Assembly: GCA_965199815.1 (NCBI GenBank)
Contig: CBDATE010000033.1
Coordinates: 248,001 to 312,000 of the forward strand
DNA length: 64,000 bases
Source: Azotimanducus sp965199815
GTDB taxonomy: Bacteria; Pseudomonadota; Gammaproteobacteria; Pseudomonadales; Azotimanducaceae
Direction: 5' to 3'
Positions 9,076 through 17,945 of the stretch are shown here, piece by piece. The notes beneath the pieces were generated by a model that was not told the origin of the DNA, did not search any database, and saw only the letters and a program-made list of their open reading frames with translations. Position 1 is the first letter of the stretch. Each line of letters begins with the position of its first letter. The translations under genes and the position numbers were made by a program.

Positions 9076-10272
9076 TCAGGAGGTCATGTACGGGGAGATG
9101 GCCTCGGCGAAGACGGGGATGGTTGCTTCATTCAAGCCGGCAAGGTTGATGCGGCTGTCGCCGAGCATGTAGATGTGGCGCACTTCGCGGAGTTCTTCCA
9201 CAGCCTCGGTCGGAATGCCGAGCAACGAGAAGAGACCGCGCTGGCGCATCAGCCATTCGAAATCGATATCCGGCCGCAAGCCGGACAATGCCTCCTTCAG
9301 CCCCCGCCTGGAGTGCTCAATCCGTCTGCGTACTGCGTCAAGCTCGACAAGCCAGTCCGTACACAGTTGCGGGTCGCCGAGGAGGCGCTCCAGAATGAGC
9401 GCACCGTGCGCGGGAGGCATGGAATAGATGCCGCGCGCGATGTCGAGCACCTGGCTTTCGAGAACCCTGGCTCGGGAAGCGCTCTCCGCCACCATCAGCA
9501 GCGCTCCGGTGCGCTCACGATAGAGGCCGAAGTTCTTTGATGCCGAGACCGCCACCAGAAGCGCTGGCAGTCGCTCGAGCGCACGGCGAATGGGTGCCAC
9601 ATCCTCATTGACACCGACTCCCATGCCCTGATAGGCGACATCGAACAGTGGCAGCAGCGACCTTTCCTGCACTATGTCCAGGATGGCGTTCCAGTCGGAT
9701 GCATCCGGGTCGGCACCGGTCGGATTGTGACAGGCTGCCTGCAGCACCACCAGGCTGTGCGTGGGCACCCGTGCCAGCTCATCGAGCATGGCGCTGGCAG
9801 CATATGCATGGCGCTCGCAATCGTAGTAGGCGTAGGCGTTGATGCCGAGGCCGGCGGCACCGAGCAATCTATGGTGATTGCCCCAGGTCGGGGCGCTCAC
9901 CATGACACACCCGTCGGGACGGGCGCGTCGGTAGAGGTCTGCGGCAATGCGCAAGGCGCCGCAGCCGCCGGTCGTCTGTATGCAGGCGATACGAGAACTT
10001 GCAGATTCCGCGATGTCGCCAAGGATCAGCTCGGCGATGCGTGAGCGGAACCCGGCGACCCCCGCGGGCGGGACATACGCCTTGGTAGTTTGCTCGGCAA
10101 TCACCTGGGCTTCCGCCTGTTTGACGGCGCGAAACACCGGTGTCTCGCCGTCGGCATCGCGGTAGATGCCCACGGTGAGGTCGAGCTTGTCGGGGGATGC
10201 ATCCTGATTGTAGGCGGTCATCAACCCGAGGATGGAGTCGGGCGGCAGCAGCGTCAGGGAGTCAAGGGTCAT
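9076..10272 (-). CDS. Aspartate/aromatic aminotransferase, class I
   Basis: About 398 residues, PLP-dependent class I aminotransferase of the AspC/TyrB type. Motifs are TTGGCGALRIAADL, HNPTGADP, and the PLP lysine in VSASKNFGLYRERTGAL; the C-terminal arginine region SRINLAG is also typical. It interconverts aspartate or aromatic amino acids with their 2-oxo acids, and AspC-type enzymes can also deaminate cysteine sulfinate. The ATG at 10272 follows CGGAGAAC at a suitable distance; the open frame extends 68 codons upstream without family similarity, so the shorter start is preferred. It lies upstream of the cupin gene on the same strand. Confidence 0.9.
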   Translation of the reverse strand: MTLDSLTLLPPDSILGLMTAYNQDASPDKLDLTVGIYRDADGETPVFRAVKQAEAQVIAEQTTKAYVPPAGVAGFRSRIAELILGDIAESASSRIACIQTTGGCGALRIAADLYRRARPDGCVMVSAPTWGNHHRLLGAAGLGINAYAYYDCERHAYAASAMLDELARVPTHSLVVLQAACHNPTGADPDASDWNAILDIVQERSLLPLFDVAYQGMGVGVNEDVAPIRRALERLPALLVAVSASKNFGLYRERTGALLMVAESASRARVLESQVLDIARGIYSMPPAHGALILERLLGDPQLCTDWLVELDAVRRRIEHSRRGLKEALSGLRPDIDFEWLMRQRGLFSLLGIPTEAVEELREVRHIYMLGDSRINLAGLNEATIPVFAEAISPYMTS

Positions 10273-10579
10273 GTGGGGTAGTTCTCCGGTGCCTTTATCG
10301 ATCAGGGTTGTGTGTGTCACTGCATCAAGTGGTGGTGGACAGCCCCGGCACGATACAGCTTCTGCCTTCTGTCGTACCATTATCAGGGAACGGTTCCTGC
10401 GTCGAGAACAGTGAATCTGCGTACCCCCGAGGGCCTGGGTCGGTATTTCCGCCAGCAAGTCCCGAGTAACGCACAAGTTCGGAACATACCTTGATCAGAA
10501 CACACCAGGAAGAATAAACCCTCTCACCCCCGCCTTTTGGCACAATACCGGTGTCCCACCGCCAGACGCTGGAGTATCC
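10273..10579. other. Divergent intergenic region
   Basis: This 307-bp gap separates the minus-strand aminotransferase from the plus-strand acyl-CoA ligase and should hold both promoters. A short perfect palindrome GGAACGGTTCC lies at 10387-10397. GGAG before the ligase start is clear. No convincing sigma-70 pair, RNA gene or further ORF is seen. Confidence 0.4.
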
Positions 10580-12124
10580 ATGATTCAGAACATTGGCGAC
10601 TTGCTGACCAGGCGGGCGCGTACAACGCCCGAGGTGGAAGCCTATGTGCAGGCCGAAACCGGCGAGAGGTACAGCTTTTCCGAACTGAATGCGCGTACCA
10701 ATCGCGTGGCCAATGCCTTCAAGGCGGCTGGCGTGAACCCGGGCGACAGGGTCGCGTTCCTGCTGATGAACGGTGTCGAGTTCGTCGAATCCTATCTCGG
10801 GCTGGCCAAAATCGGTGCCGTGGTGGTGCCGCTGAACTGGCGCCTGTCGCCCTCCGAGCTCGAGTTCATCATCGCTGACAGTGGTGCCACCTGGCTGATT
10901 TTCGATGATGCCTTCATCGAGTCTGTCGAGATTCTGCAATCGCAAGGCAAGACGAACGTCAGGGAATGGCTGCATGTCTCGCCTTCTGCCGCGCTCCCTG
11001 CGACCCGCGTGTACGAGGAGTTCAGCGGAGCTTCGAGCGCCGGTGAACCCCGCATCACGACCGGTGGCGAAGACATGCTCTACATCATGTACACCTCCGG
11101 CACCACCGGCCTGCCCAAGGGGGTGGTGCATTCGCACCGCACCTCACTGTGGGCCGTGCTCACCATGAGCCCGGTGCTCGATATGCGCCTCAGGGACAGG
11201 TTCATCTCCCTGCTGCCAATGTTTCATGTCGGCGCGCTGGCACCCATCATGATGAATGTTTACAACTGCGCGACCTCGGTGGTGCTCAGAAGTTTCGACC
11301 CGAAACTGGCTTGGGAGGTGATCGAGAAGGAGTCGATAAACACCGGTCTCGCCGTCCCCGCCATGCTCAACTTCATGTTGCAGGTGCCGAATAATGCCTC
11401 CCACGACACATCAAGCCTGCGCTGGATGCTGAGCGGTGCCGCGCCCGTGCCGGTCGCGCTCATCAAGGCCTATGCCGAGCGTGGCATTGAAGTGCATCAA
11501 GTGTATGGGCTGACCGAATCCTGCGGCCCCTGTTGCGTCATTGATGCCGAGAATGCGCTCGAGCGGGCCGGTTCCACGGGTCGGCCTTTCCTGCACACGG
11601 ATGTCCGCATTCTGGATAACGAGGGTCAGGAGTGTCCGCCCAATGTGGCCGGTGAGCTGGTGCTGCGCGGCCAACACAACATGCACGGATATTGGCACAG
11701 GCCCGAGGCCACGGCGGAAGCGCTCAGGGATGGCTGGCTGTACTCCGGCGACATCGCCAGCATGGATGAGGAGGGCTTCGTCACCATTCAGGACCGCAAG
11801 AAGGACATGATCATTTCCGGCGGCGAAAACATTTACCCCGCCGAGATTGAGTGCATCCTCATCGAACACCCCGGAATTCGCGAGGCGGCAGTCATCGGGC
11901 AGCCGAGCGAACGCTGGGGAGAATCGCCCTTCGTCATTCTGGTGGCTCAGGACACCGAAGCACCGCCGAGTGAGGCCGAGGTCATGGCATTCCTCGAGCC
12001 GCGCCTGGCGCGTTTCAAGATGCCACGAGGCATGATCGTGATTGATGAAATACCGCGCAATCCGAGCGGCAAGATCCTGAAGCGCGTATTGCGCGAGCAG
12101 TTTCCGGGTCCGGCACCCGAATAG
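10580..12124 (+). CDS. Acyl-CoA synthetase (AMP-forming)
   Basis: 514-residue ANL-superfamily ligase that activates a carboxylic acid to acyl-AMP and then acyl-CoA. Motifs are the P-loop YTSGTTGLPKGVVHSH, HQVYGLTESCGP, the hinge region YSGDIASMDEEGFVTIQDRKKDMIIS (written here as family core GDIA...DRKKDMIISGGENIYP in two parts), and the catalytic lysine near the C-terminus in NPSGKILKR. It looks like a medium/long-chain fatty-acid or aryl-acid CoA ligase. GGAG lies 8 nt before the ATG. An APH-fold kinase follows 36 bp downstream and is probably co-transcribed; such pairs often occur with acyl-CoA metabolism. Confidence 0.88.
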   Translation: MIQNIGDLLTRRARTTPEVEAYVQAETGERYSFSELNARTNRVANAFKAAGVNPGDRVAFLLMNGVEFVESYLGLAKIGAVVVPLNWRLSPSELEFIIADSGATWLIFDDAFIESVEILQSQGKTNVREWLHVSPSAALPATRVYEEFSGASSAGEPRITTGGEDMLYIMYTSGTTGLPKGVVHSHRTSLWAVLTMSPVLDMRLRDRFISLLPMFHVGALAPIMMNVYNCATSVVLRSFDPKLAWEVIEKESINTGLAVPAMLNFMLQVPNNASHDTSSLRWMLSGAAPVPVALIKAYAERGIEVHQVYGLTESCGPCCVIDAENALERAGSTGRPFLHTDVRILDNEGQECPPNVAGELVLRGQHNMHGYWHRPEATAEALRDGWLYSGDIASMDEEGFVTIQDRKKDMIISGGENIYPAEIECILIEHPGIREAAVIGQPSERWGESPFVILVAQDTEAPPSEAEVMAFLEPRLARFKMPRGMIVIDEIPRNPSGKILKRVLREQFPGPAPE

Positions 12125-12160
12125 AACCCGACGAGACCCGCGGCGCGTCGGGATACCAGC

Positions 12161-13192
12161 ATGGACATCCATCAGATGCGCCAGCGGCTCGGCAACTTCT
12201 GCTGCGCCAGATATGAGGACCCCAAGGCTGAAATCGTGCATATCGAGGTGCTGCCGGGTCACGCCGGATTTTCCTGGGGCTTTACCGTCGAGAGTCACGG
12301 GAAACGCGATTCCTGGTTCATCCGGCTTCCGCCTCCGCAGGTGCGCTGGCGAGGCACGGCAGATGTTCTTCGTCAGGTGACGGCACTGGAAGCACTGGAT
12401 GGCACGGATGTGCCGCATTGCAGCGTCAAGTGGTCAGGTGCGGAACCTGATTGGTTTGGTTGCCCCTATTTCGTTACGCCACTGCTCACAGGTGATGTGC
12501 TGCGCCTGGGCAAGGGCGAGTGGGGTGGGCGGCTCAAGGAAGCGGAGCGTCTGGCATTGGGGCATCAGGCAATGAACGCGCTGGTCGGCATCCATCGTGT
12601 GGATACCGCCGGGCTGGGGTATCTCGGCAAACCCTTGCCACTTGATGAAGACGTGACGCGCTGGGATTCCTTTCTTGCGCGCGCCGCCGACCCGGAACGT
12701 CTGGCGAATGCACACGAGGTGCGCAAGCTGTTGCTGGAGAAACTCCCGCAAAACGCGCGAATGGGACTCTTTCATGGCGACTTCCAGCCCGCCAACCTGT
12801 TCTGTTCGTTAACGGACGCGAAGCTGCTGGCGGTCATCGACTGGGAGCTCACGGGAATCGGTGCCGTATTGAACGACCTCGGCTGGATATGCACTTTCAG
12901 CGACCGACAGGCATGGGATCCCGGGCATCGTGGCAGCCTTCTCGATGCCGAGCGTCTCCAGGCCATGTATGTTGAGGCTTCGGACGCGCATGCCCCGGGT
13001 ATCGCCTCGGATATTGCCCCGGATATCATCTGGTTTCGCGCGCTCGCCTGCTACAAGTTCGCCATCATCACCGGATTCAATCTCGGTCTGCACAGACGTG
13101 GCAAGCGCATCGACGCATCCTGGGAAGAATCGAAACGCTCCATGACCCCGCTCATCGAGCGAGCGCTGGGGTTGCTCGAGGACTTCCCTTGA
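12161..13192 (+). CDS. Phosphotransferase, aminoglycoside-kinase (APH) fold
   Basis: 343-residue kinase-fold protein. The catalytic loop is HGDFQPANLF (about residues 205-214) and the metal-binding motif is VIDWELTGIG, as in choline/aminoglycoside kinases and the ACAD10/11 kinase domain. Proteins of this type next to acyl-CoA ligases have been linked to phosphorylation of hydroxyacyl intermediates, so a role in fatty or hydroxy-acid catabolism is more likely than antibiotic resistance; this is inference. The upstream ligase is 36 bp away on the same strand. Confidence 0.75.
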   Translation: MDIHQMRQRLGNFCCARYEDPKAEIVHIEVLPGHAGFSWGFTVESHGKRDSWFIRLPPPQVRWRGTADVLRQVTALEALDGTDVPHCSVKWSGAEPDWFGCPYFVTPLLTGDVLRLGKGEWGGRLKEAERLALGHQAMNALVGIHRVDTAGLGYLGKPLPLDEDVTRWDSFLARAADPERLANAHEVRKLLLEKLPQNARMGLFHGDFQPANLFCSLTDAKLLAVIDWELTGIGAVLNDLGWICTFSDRQAWDPGHRGSLLDAERLQAMYVEASDAHAPGIASDIAPDIIWFRALACYKFAIITGFNLGLHRRGKRIDASWEESKRSMTPLIERALGLLEDFP

Positions 13193-13242
13193 ACGCTATG
13201 CAGGACTGCAACTCGGCTTGCGGCGAGTAACTCCGCCCTTGA

Positions 13243-13593
13243 TTACCCCCAGAGCACCAGGCTCCACACGATGGGGACGCTCAGCAAGCTGATGCCGACT
13301 GCCGCCGAACCCATGTCCTTGGCTTGTCCCGAGAGCGGATGCATCTCCCGCCCGATGCGGTCAATGGCGCTCTCGATGCCTGAGTTCAGCAACTCGACCA
13401 GAAGCACGATCAGGAGTGGCCAGACAAGGAACGCCCGTTCGAGGCCAGTCTCGCCGAGCAGTATCCCGGCAGGTGTCAGGACAGCGCCGAGGGTGCATTC
13501 GATACGAAACGCGCGCGAGGTCTTCCAAGCGGCTCGCAGTCCCTGCATGGAAAATCGCGTTGCGCCCCACACCTGTCGCCAGATCTGCTTCAT
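13243..13593 (-). CDS. dgkA: Diacylglycerol kinase
   Basis: 116-residue integral inner-membrane enzyme with three hydrophobic helices. It carries the family signature ELLNSGIESAIDRIG and the C-terminal AKDMGSAAVGISLL. It phosphorylates diacylglycerol to phosphatidate, recycling the by-product of membrane-derived oligosaccharide and lipid A modification. Length matches E. coli DgkA. It converges on the APH-fold kinase with about 50 bp between. Confidence 0.93.
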   Translation of the reverse strand: MKQIWRQVWGATRFSMQGLRAAWKTSRAFRIECTLGAVLTPAGILLGETGLERAFLVWPLLIVLLVELLNSGIESAIDRIGREMHPLSGQAKDMGSAAVGISLLSVPIVWSLVLWG

Positions 13594-13710
13594 GTACGCA
13601 GTCTATCGCGTCGGATGCCGCACTGCCTGTCCCTCGGTAACTTCGGGAGGTGTGTACTAGTCCAAACAGATGTGAGACTACCGGAGCCTGGGTAAGGATT
13701 GATTGATTTC

Positions 13711-13730
13711 TTTCAGGGAGTGCCCTGAAA
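13711..13730. repeat. Perfect hairpin TTTCAGGG/CCCTGAAA
   Basis: Eight-base arms TTTCAGGG (13711-13718) and CCCTGAAA (13723-13730) enclose an AGTG loop. It lies at the edge of the transposase graveyard upstream of the IS481-like relic. It could be a terminator stem or an old element end; no T-tract follows directly. Confidence 0.45.
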
Positions 13731-13750
13731 ACTGGCAGTTATACGCCGGT

Positions 13751-13882
13751 CATTCATGGCCGGAAGTTTGCCCCCCGCAGCGTTCCCGGCAACAGGAACT
13801 CCTTCCTGACTTCACACAGCCCCTCGGCAAGAGTACCCGGCCCAAGTCCATCACTCTGCGTCACCTGATTCTCGAGCCCTGA
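13751..13882 (+). pseudogene. 3' fragment of an unidentified gene
   Basis: A frame ending at the TGA at 13880-13882 reads smoothly back for about 40 codons and ends in LGKSTRPKSITLRHLILEP. There is no start codon or complete domain. Its position beside the IS481-like relic suggests the tail of another transposase, but I do not recognise the family. Confidence 0.25.
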
Positions 13883-13974
13883 CCCACACCACACCTCATC
13901 TCGACCCGGGAGGACACCTTGAACGATTCTGTCCAATAAGGGGCGATCATCCGCGATTCACCTGCGCCGGTACC

Positions 13975-14865
13975 CCCGAATGCCTTCGACCGACTCCGGA
14001 GAATCAAGATATACCTCCGATTGCGCTCCGAAGGCTGCTCCGAGGCCACCGCACTTGATGCTATCGGCTGGTCGAGGGCGACTCTCCACAGCTGGACCGC
14101 TGGAAGAAACGCTACCAGGATGGCGGAGTCCGCGCGCTCGCCGCAAAGAGCAGGAAGCCGCGCTCGTCCCGGGGACACGACCCGGGGATACGAATGGACA
14201 CGCGATACCGCCTGGGCAGTCCGGAACATGCGTTGCAGGTTCCCCCTTATGTAAGAAAAGTCTATAGGAAAAGTCTATGGGAAAGGCCAGGCTGTGCATC
14301 ATGCTCGCCCGTCAAGGCACCCTCCTGAGCGAGTCCACTATCGGGCGCATCTTGAAGAAAGGCATTGCACTCGGTCATATACGCCCCTGCGCCTTCCTCC
14401 GCGGTCGTACCAAACCCAAGAAGCGACGCAACTTCGCCCTCGGCCACGCCAAACGCCTCCCCTCCGGTATGCGCTCCTCTACACCCGGCCAACTCGCCTG
14501 TATCGACCACATGTCCATCTCCCGCGACGGCAAAACACTCAGTATGTTCTGATCAAGTCCATCCGTGGACTTGATCAGATTCGCAAATCAGAAATGCGAT
14601 TCTGATTTGCTCGCAGATTCAATGCCTTACGGCACTGAATCTGGCGGCACATCCGTGTGCCGCACGGGAAACTCTGTTATTCAGAGTTTCCCTCAAGGAG
14701 TTCCGCGCCGTCTGCCCAAGTACCAAGATCATGTTCTGCCGCGTCTTCACGTCTGCCACCGCTTACAACGCTCGCCAGGTACGGATACTTCTGCAACAAC
14801 ATCCGGCCCCATATACCCCTCGATCAGGAAACCCCGTCGAGTACCGTATCCTCTCTTTCCGCGCC
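13975..14865 (+). pseudogene. Decayed IS481-like transposase
   Basis: Recognisable transposase pieces occur in different frames. An N-terminal helix-turn-helix (SEGCSEATALDAIGWSRATL) is followed, after a frameshift, by RWKKRYQDGGVRALAAKSRK. From 14277 a stretch reads GKARLCIMLARQGTLLSEST, then KPKKRRNF and STPGQLACIDHMSISRDGKT, the start of an rve/DDE core. The frame is cut at about 14550 by the hairpin array and resumes after it with KEFRAVCPSTKIMFCRVFTS. A second deletion jumps to the C-terminal NNIRPHIPLDQ and NPVEY motifs. Several frameshifts and a missing core make it non-functional. It separates dgkA from infC and may mark the rearrangement that isolated infC. Confidence 0.75.
14551..14692. 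repeat. Array of five consecutive hairpins
   Basis: Five palindromes lie nearly end to end. H1 GATCAAGTCCA/TGGACTTGATC (14551-14576), H2 GCAAATCAGAA/TTCTGATTTGC (14583-14610), H3 AGATTCAATGCC/GGCACTGAATCT with one mismatch (14615-14642), H4 GCGGCACA/TGTGCCGC (14644-14663) and H5 GGGAAACTCTG/CAGAGTTTCCC with a TTATT loop (14666-14692). H1 and H4 share a TCCG loop. The array splits the transposase relic. H5 recurs at 33854-33880 and 42382-42405. Nineteen bases at 14544-14562 recur inverted at 59653-59671. Confidence 0.85.
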
Positions 14866-14905
14866 CGCCCCTCGGTCTCATGTCCGGCGAACGAGCACAT
14901 CAGGC

Positions 14906-14935
14906 TTGCACTGGCCTCGGGTTTCGCCATAGAAT
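14906..14935 (+). promoter_or_regulatory. Candidate sigma-70 promoter of infC
   Basis: TTGCAC (14906-14911) and TAGAAT (14930-14935) are separated by 18 bp, ending 82 bp before the infC ATG. The -10 box matches five of six bases. It lies at the end of the transposase relic, so infC may be driven from relic-derived sequence. Confidence 0.4.
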
Positions 14936-15017
14936 CACCGCTATTCCGAATTGCTCACACATTGCAAGGAAGTGGAGGTATCACTTGGTAGTTGGCGGGA
15001 AGAGTCGCTAGGCGCGC

Positions 15018-15641
15018 ATGTCGAAGGCGAAAAATGAACGGTCGCTCGTGAATGAGCGCATAGGCGAGGAAATCTCATCCGACAAGGTGCGTCTGATCAG
15101 CGAGACCGGCGCACAGCTTGGTGTTATAGATACCGGGGTTGCACTCATTGAAGCAAGGAACCGGGACCTTGATCTGGTTCTGGTGGCACCTGATGCAAAG
15201 CCGCCTGTCTGCAAGATCATGGATTATGGCAAGCGGCTTTTCGACCAGAAGAAGGCGAGGGCGCTTCAGCGCCGTAATCAGAAGCAGACGCATGTCAAGG
15301 AAATCAAGTTCCGCCCCGGAACCGAGGACGGGGATTATCAGGTCAAGCTGCGCAAGCTCAGGGAGTTCCTGAGTGATGGCGACAAGACCAAGGTGTCGCT
15401 TCGGTTTCGAGGCCGTGAACTTGCCCATCAGGAACTCGGCCTCGAGATGTTGAAGCGGGTAGAGATTGATCTGCAGGAATATGCATCGGTCGAAGTGTTG
15501 CCGACACTGGAGGGTCGGCAGATGGTGATGGTGCTTGCGCCTCTGGCGAAAGCGAAGAAGGGGGGCGCTCGCCCGCGTCGCGCCGAGACCTCCGGGGAAT
15601 CGGAGCCAGCGAGCGAAAAGCTGCAAGTGCAATCCGCGTAA
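15018..15641 (+). CDS. infC: Translation initiation factor IF-3
   Basis: 207-residue IF-3 that binds the 30S subunit and proofreads start-codon selection. The N-domain motif PVCKIMDYGKRLFDQKKAR and the C-domain motifs VKEIKFRPGTEDGDYQVKL and KVSLRFRGRE are well conserved, and the family end MVMVLAPL is followed by a lysine/glutamate-rich extension of about 30 residues. The start is a normal ATG with an in-frame stop 12 nt upstream; enterobacterial infC uses a rare AUU. The usual neighbours thrS, rpmI and rplT are absent: a transposase relic lies upstream and a GST converges downstream. Confidence 0.95.
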   Translation: MSKAKNERSLVNERIGEEISSDKVRLISETGAQLGVIDTGVALIEARNRDLDLVLVAPDAKPPVCKIMDYGKRLFDQKKARALQRRNQKQTHVKEIKFRPGTEDGDYQVKLRKLREFLSDGDKTKVSLRFRGRELAHQELGLEMLKRVEIDLQEYASVEVLPTLEGRQMVMVLAPLAKAKKGGARPRRAETSGESEPASEKLQVQSA

Positions 15642-15743
15642 CTGTTCCTATACGTAACTGTTGCCACCTGATTTCGGGTTCCCTGATGCCCTGATTGGTG
15701 GCGCAGGGGTTGGCATCACGGGGATTGGCGTTGCCGACAAGCG

Positions 15744-16610
15744 TCAATCGGGATCAAGAATATCCTGAGTGCGGCGCTCGAAGTCACTCGCATCATGGCG
15801 TTCGCGAAGTTGGCGAGACTTCTTGCCGGAGGATTTGTTCACTATCTGCCCGCGCTTGACCGCTTCTCTGGCACCTATGTCCTCAACCCAGCGCAGCACA
15901 TTGACGTAGGTGTGCGCCTGCAGGAACTCGGCGGCCTGATAGGCGAGATCACGCACCAGCGCCCCGTACCAGGGCCAGACGGCGATATCGGCGATGGTGT
16001 ACTGTTCGCCACACAGGTAGCGATGCGTCTCCAGATGCTGATTCAGTACATCAAGCTGGCGCTTGACCTCCATCGTATAGCGATCAATCGCATATTTGAT
16101 CTTGATTGGCGCGTAAGCATAGAAATGTCCAAAACCACCGCCAAGAAGCGGCGCGGCACCCATTTGCCAGAAGAGCCAGGACAAGCACTCTGCACGGGCA
16201 TCGCCGTGCGGAATAAAGGCATCGAACTTTTCGGCGAGATACAGCAGAATCGCCCCGGATTCAAAGACGCGCACCGGGGAGTTTCCGCTGCGGTCGAGCA
16301 GGGCGGGTATCTTTGCATTCGGATTGGCAGCAACAAACCCGCTGCCGAACTGATCACCCTCACTGATCTTCACCAGCCAGGCATCATATTCCGCTCCCGC
16401 ATGGCCATCGGCGAGCAGTTCCTCGAGCATGATCGTCACCTTGACACCGTTCGGGGTTGCCAGCGAATACAACTGCAAGGGATGCCGACCTGTCGGCAGG
16501 GACTTTTCAAAGCGAGCACCCGCTGTCGGTCGATTGATGTTGCCGAATGCCTGGTTGTTATCGGGCTCCCATTGCCAGACTCGGGGTGGTGTGTAGGGGG
16601 CTTCCGTCAC
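15744..16610 (-). CDS. yghU: YghU-type glutathione S-transferase
   Basis: About 288 residues closely resembling E. coli YghU, a Nu-class GST with disulfide-bond reductase activity that binds two glutathione molecules. Conserved blocks are FGNINRPTAGARFEK, HPLQLYSLATPNGVKVTIML, PALLDRSG, VFESGAILLYLAEKF and LGGGFGHFYAYAPIK. A GTG at 16610 preceded by AAGGAG at 8 nt, and matching the family N-terminus, is preferred; an upstream extension to 16688 lacks similarity. It is divergent from hisN, with 85 bp between starts. Confidence 0.9.
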   Translation of the reverse strand: MTEAPYTPPRVWQWEPDNNQAFGNINRPTAGARFEKSLPTGRHPLQLYSLATPNGVKVTIMLEELLADGHAGAEYDAWLVKISEGDQFGSGFVAANPNAKIPALLDRSGNSPVRVFESGAILLYLAEKFDAFIPHGDARAECLSWLFWQMGAAPLLGGGFGHFYAYAPIKIKYAIDRYTMEVKRQLDVLNQHLETHRYLCGEQYTIADIAVWPWYGALVRDLAYQAAEFLQAHTYVNVLRWVEDIGAREAVKRGQIVNKSSGKKSRQLRERHDASDFERRTQDILDPD

Positions 16611-16695
16611 GGTAGGTACTCCTTGGTAATCGCGTGAATTTGTCAAGGTGATTGGTACTGGTGAGTATAAAGATAAATTCCTTCGCACCAGATTG

Positions 16696-17595
16696 ATGAG
16701 CGATGAATTCGGATACAGCGAACGCCGTCCGGTCAGCCCGGACGAGCGTGAAGACTATCTCGCGTTTGCCATCCATCTTGCCGAGCGCGCCGGTGAGGCG
16801 ATTCTCCCCTGCTTCCGTCAAGCACTTGGGAGCACAACAACGAACGCCGATAGTGAAGCCGATCAGCACTCTGCCGTCACAAGTACGGAGGTGGAAAACA
16901 AGGCACATTCAACCGCCGGACAACAGCGATACGACCCCGTCACCCAGGCTGATCGACAAGCCGAGGCGCTCATGCGCGAGCTCATTGCCGGGCGTTATCC
17001 GGAGCACGGTGTGTTCGGCGAAGAATATGGATTCATGTCCGGCTCCGGTCTCACCTGGGTGCTCGATCCGATCGATGGCACCAGAGGGTTTGTCATGGGT
17101 CTGCTTCACTGGGGTACTCTGGTTGCCCTCTTTGATGGCCAGCAACCTGTTGTCGGAGTCATGCACCAGCCGTTTCTGCGGGAAACCTTTGTCGGCGACG
17201 GAACGCGCGCTTTCTATCGCCGAGGCGGTATGTCTCGCAGCATCCGTACCCGTTCCTGTGAATCACTGGCCACCGCCCTGTGTGCGTCCACATCACCGGA
17301 CATGTTCACCTCTGGCAGCGAGCGTCAAGGGCTGGAGTGCATTCGCCGCGGCGCACGTGACCTGCGCTACGGCACGGACTGCTATGGGTACGCGCTGCTC
17401 GCAGCGGGACAGATCGATGTCGTGTTCGAAGCCTCCCTCAAACCTTATGATGTACAGGCCCTGATACCCATAGTGCAGGGTGCCGGCGGTGCCATCAGCA
17501 CCTGGGATGGGCAAGACCCGGCCATGGGCGGGTGTGTGCTCGCCAGTGGCAACCCGACTCTTCACACAACTCTCTTGCAGGAGCTTTCAACATGA
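16696..17595 (+). CDS. hisN: Histidinol-phosphatase / inositol-monophosphatase family
   Basis: About 299 residues of the Mg-dependent IMPase fold. Metal and phosphate motifs are FGEEYG, WVLDPIDGTRGFVMG and the C-terminal KPYDVQALIPIVQGAGG. This subfamily includes HisN-type histidinol-phosphate phosphatases, the last-but-one step of histidine synthesis, and the gene name is given on that resemblance. A polar insertion of about 30 residues (around residues 38-68, beginning STTTNADSEADQH) interrupts the usual N-terminal helix region and is odd for the family. The ATG at 16696 is preferred over 16648. Its stop overlaps the phhB start (ATGA). Confidence 0.78.
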   Translation: MSDEFGYSERRPVSPDEREDYLAFAIHLAERAGEAILPCFRQALGSTTTNADSEADQHSAVTSTEVENKAHSTAGQQRYDPVTQADRQAEALMRELIAGRYPEHGVFGEEYGFMSGSGLTWVLDPIDGTRGFVMGLLHWGTLVALFDGQQPVVGVMHQPFLRETFVGDGTRAFYRRGGMSRSIRTRSCESLATALCASTSPDMFTSGSERQGLECIRRGARDLRYGTDCYGYALLAAGQIDVVFEASLKPYDVQALIPIVQGAGGAISTWDGQDPAMGGCVLASGNPTLHTTLLQELST

Positions 17596-17945
17596 CCCAG
17601 CTTGCAGACTCTCCCTGTGTCGCTCGCGACAAGGACGCGCCAGGCGTTCAGCAGGCGGAATTGCCTGAACTGCTGCGCCAGATTCCCGAATGGCGCATTC
17701 AGGTGTCAGATGACATGCAGCAGCTCACGCGCCACTTTCGTTTCAGCAATTTCGTTGACGCACTGGCGTTTACCAACGCAATCGGCGCGCTCGCCGAGCA
17801 GGAAGGGCATCATCCGGCCTTGCTGACCGAGTGGGGCAGCGTCCGGGTCACCTGGTGGACTCACGACATCAAGGGGTTGCACCGCAACGATTTCATCCTG
17901 GCAGCCAGAACGGAGCGGCTGTTCGCCTCACATGGCGGGAGCTGA
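17592..17945 (+). CDS. phhB: Pterin-4a-carbinolamine dehydratase
   Basis: 117-residue protein with the family core LTRHFRFSNFVDALAF, EGHHPALLTEWGSVRVTWW and a C-terminal GLHRNDFILAART. The enzyme dehydrates 4a-hydroxytetrahydrobiopterin, recycling the cofactor of aromatic amino-acid hydroxylases; no such hydroxylase is in the window. The ATG overlaps the hisN stop by 4 nt and AGGAG lies about 8 nt upstream, inside hisN. The last 29 bases plus 7 downstream bases are duplicated 73 bp further on. Confidence 0.88.
   Translation: MTQLADSPCVARDKDAPGVQQAELPELLRQIPEWRIQVSDDMQQLTRHFRFSNFVDALAFTNAIGALAEQEGHHPALLTEWGSVRVTWWTHDIKGLHRNDFILAARTERLFASHGGS

Noticed and set aside
12161..13192. Aminoglycoside resistance gene
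   Set aside because: The fold is APH-like but the gene is paired with an acyl-CoA ligase in core chromosome context; a metabolic kinase is more likely.
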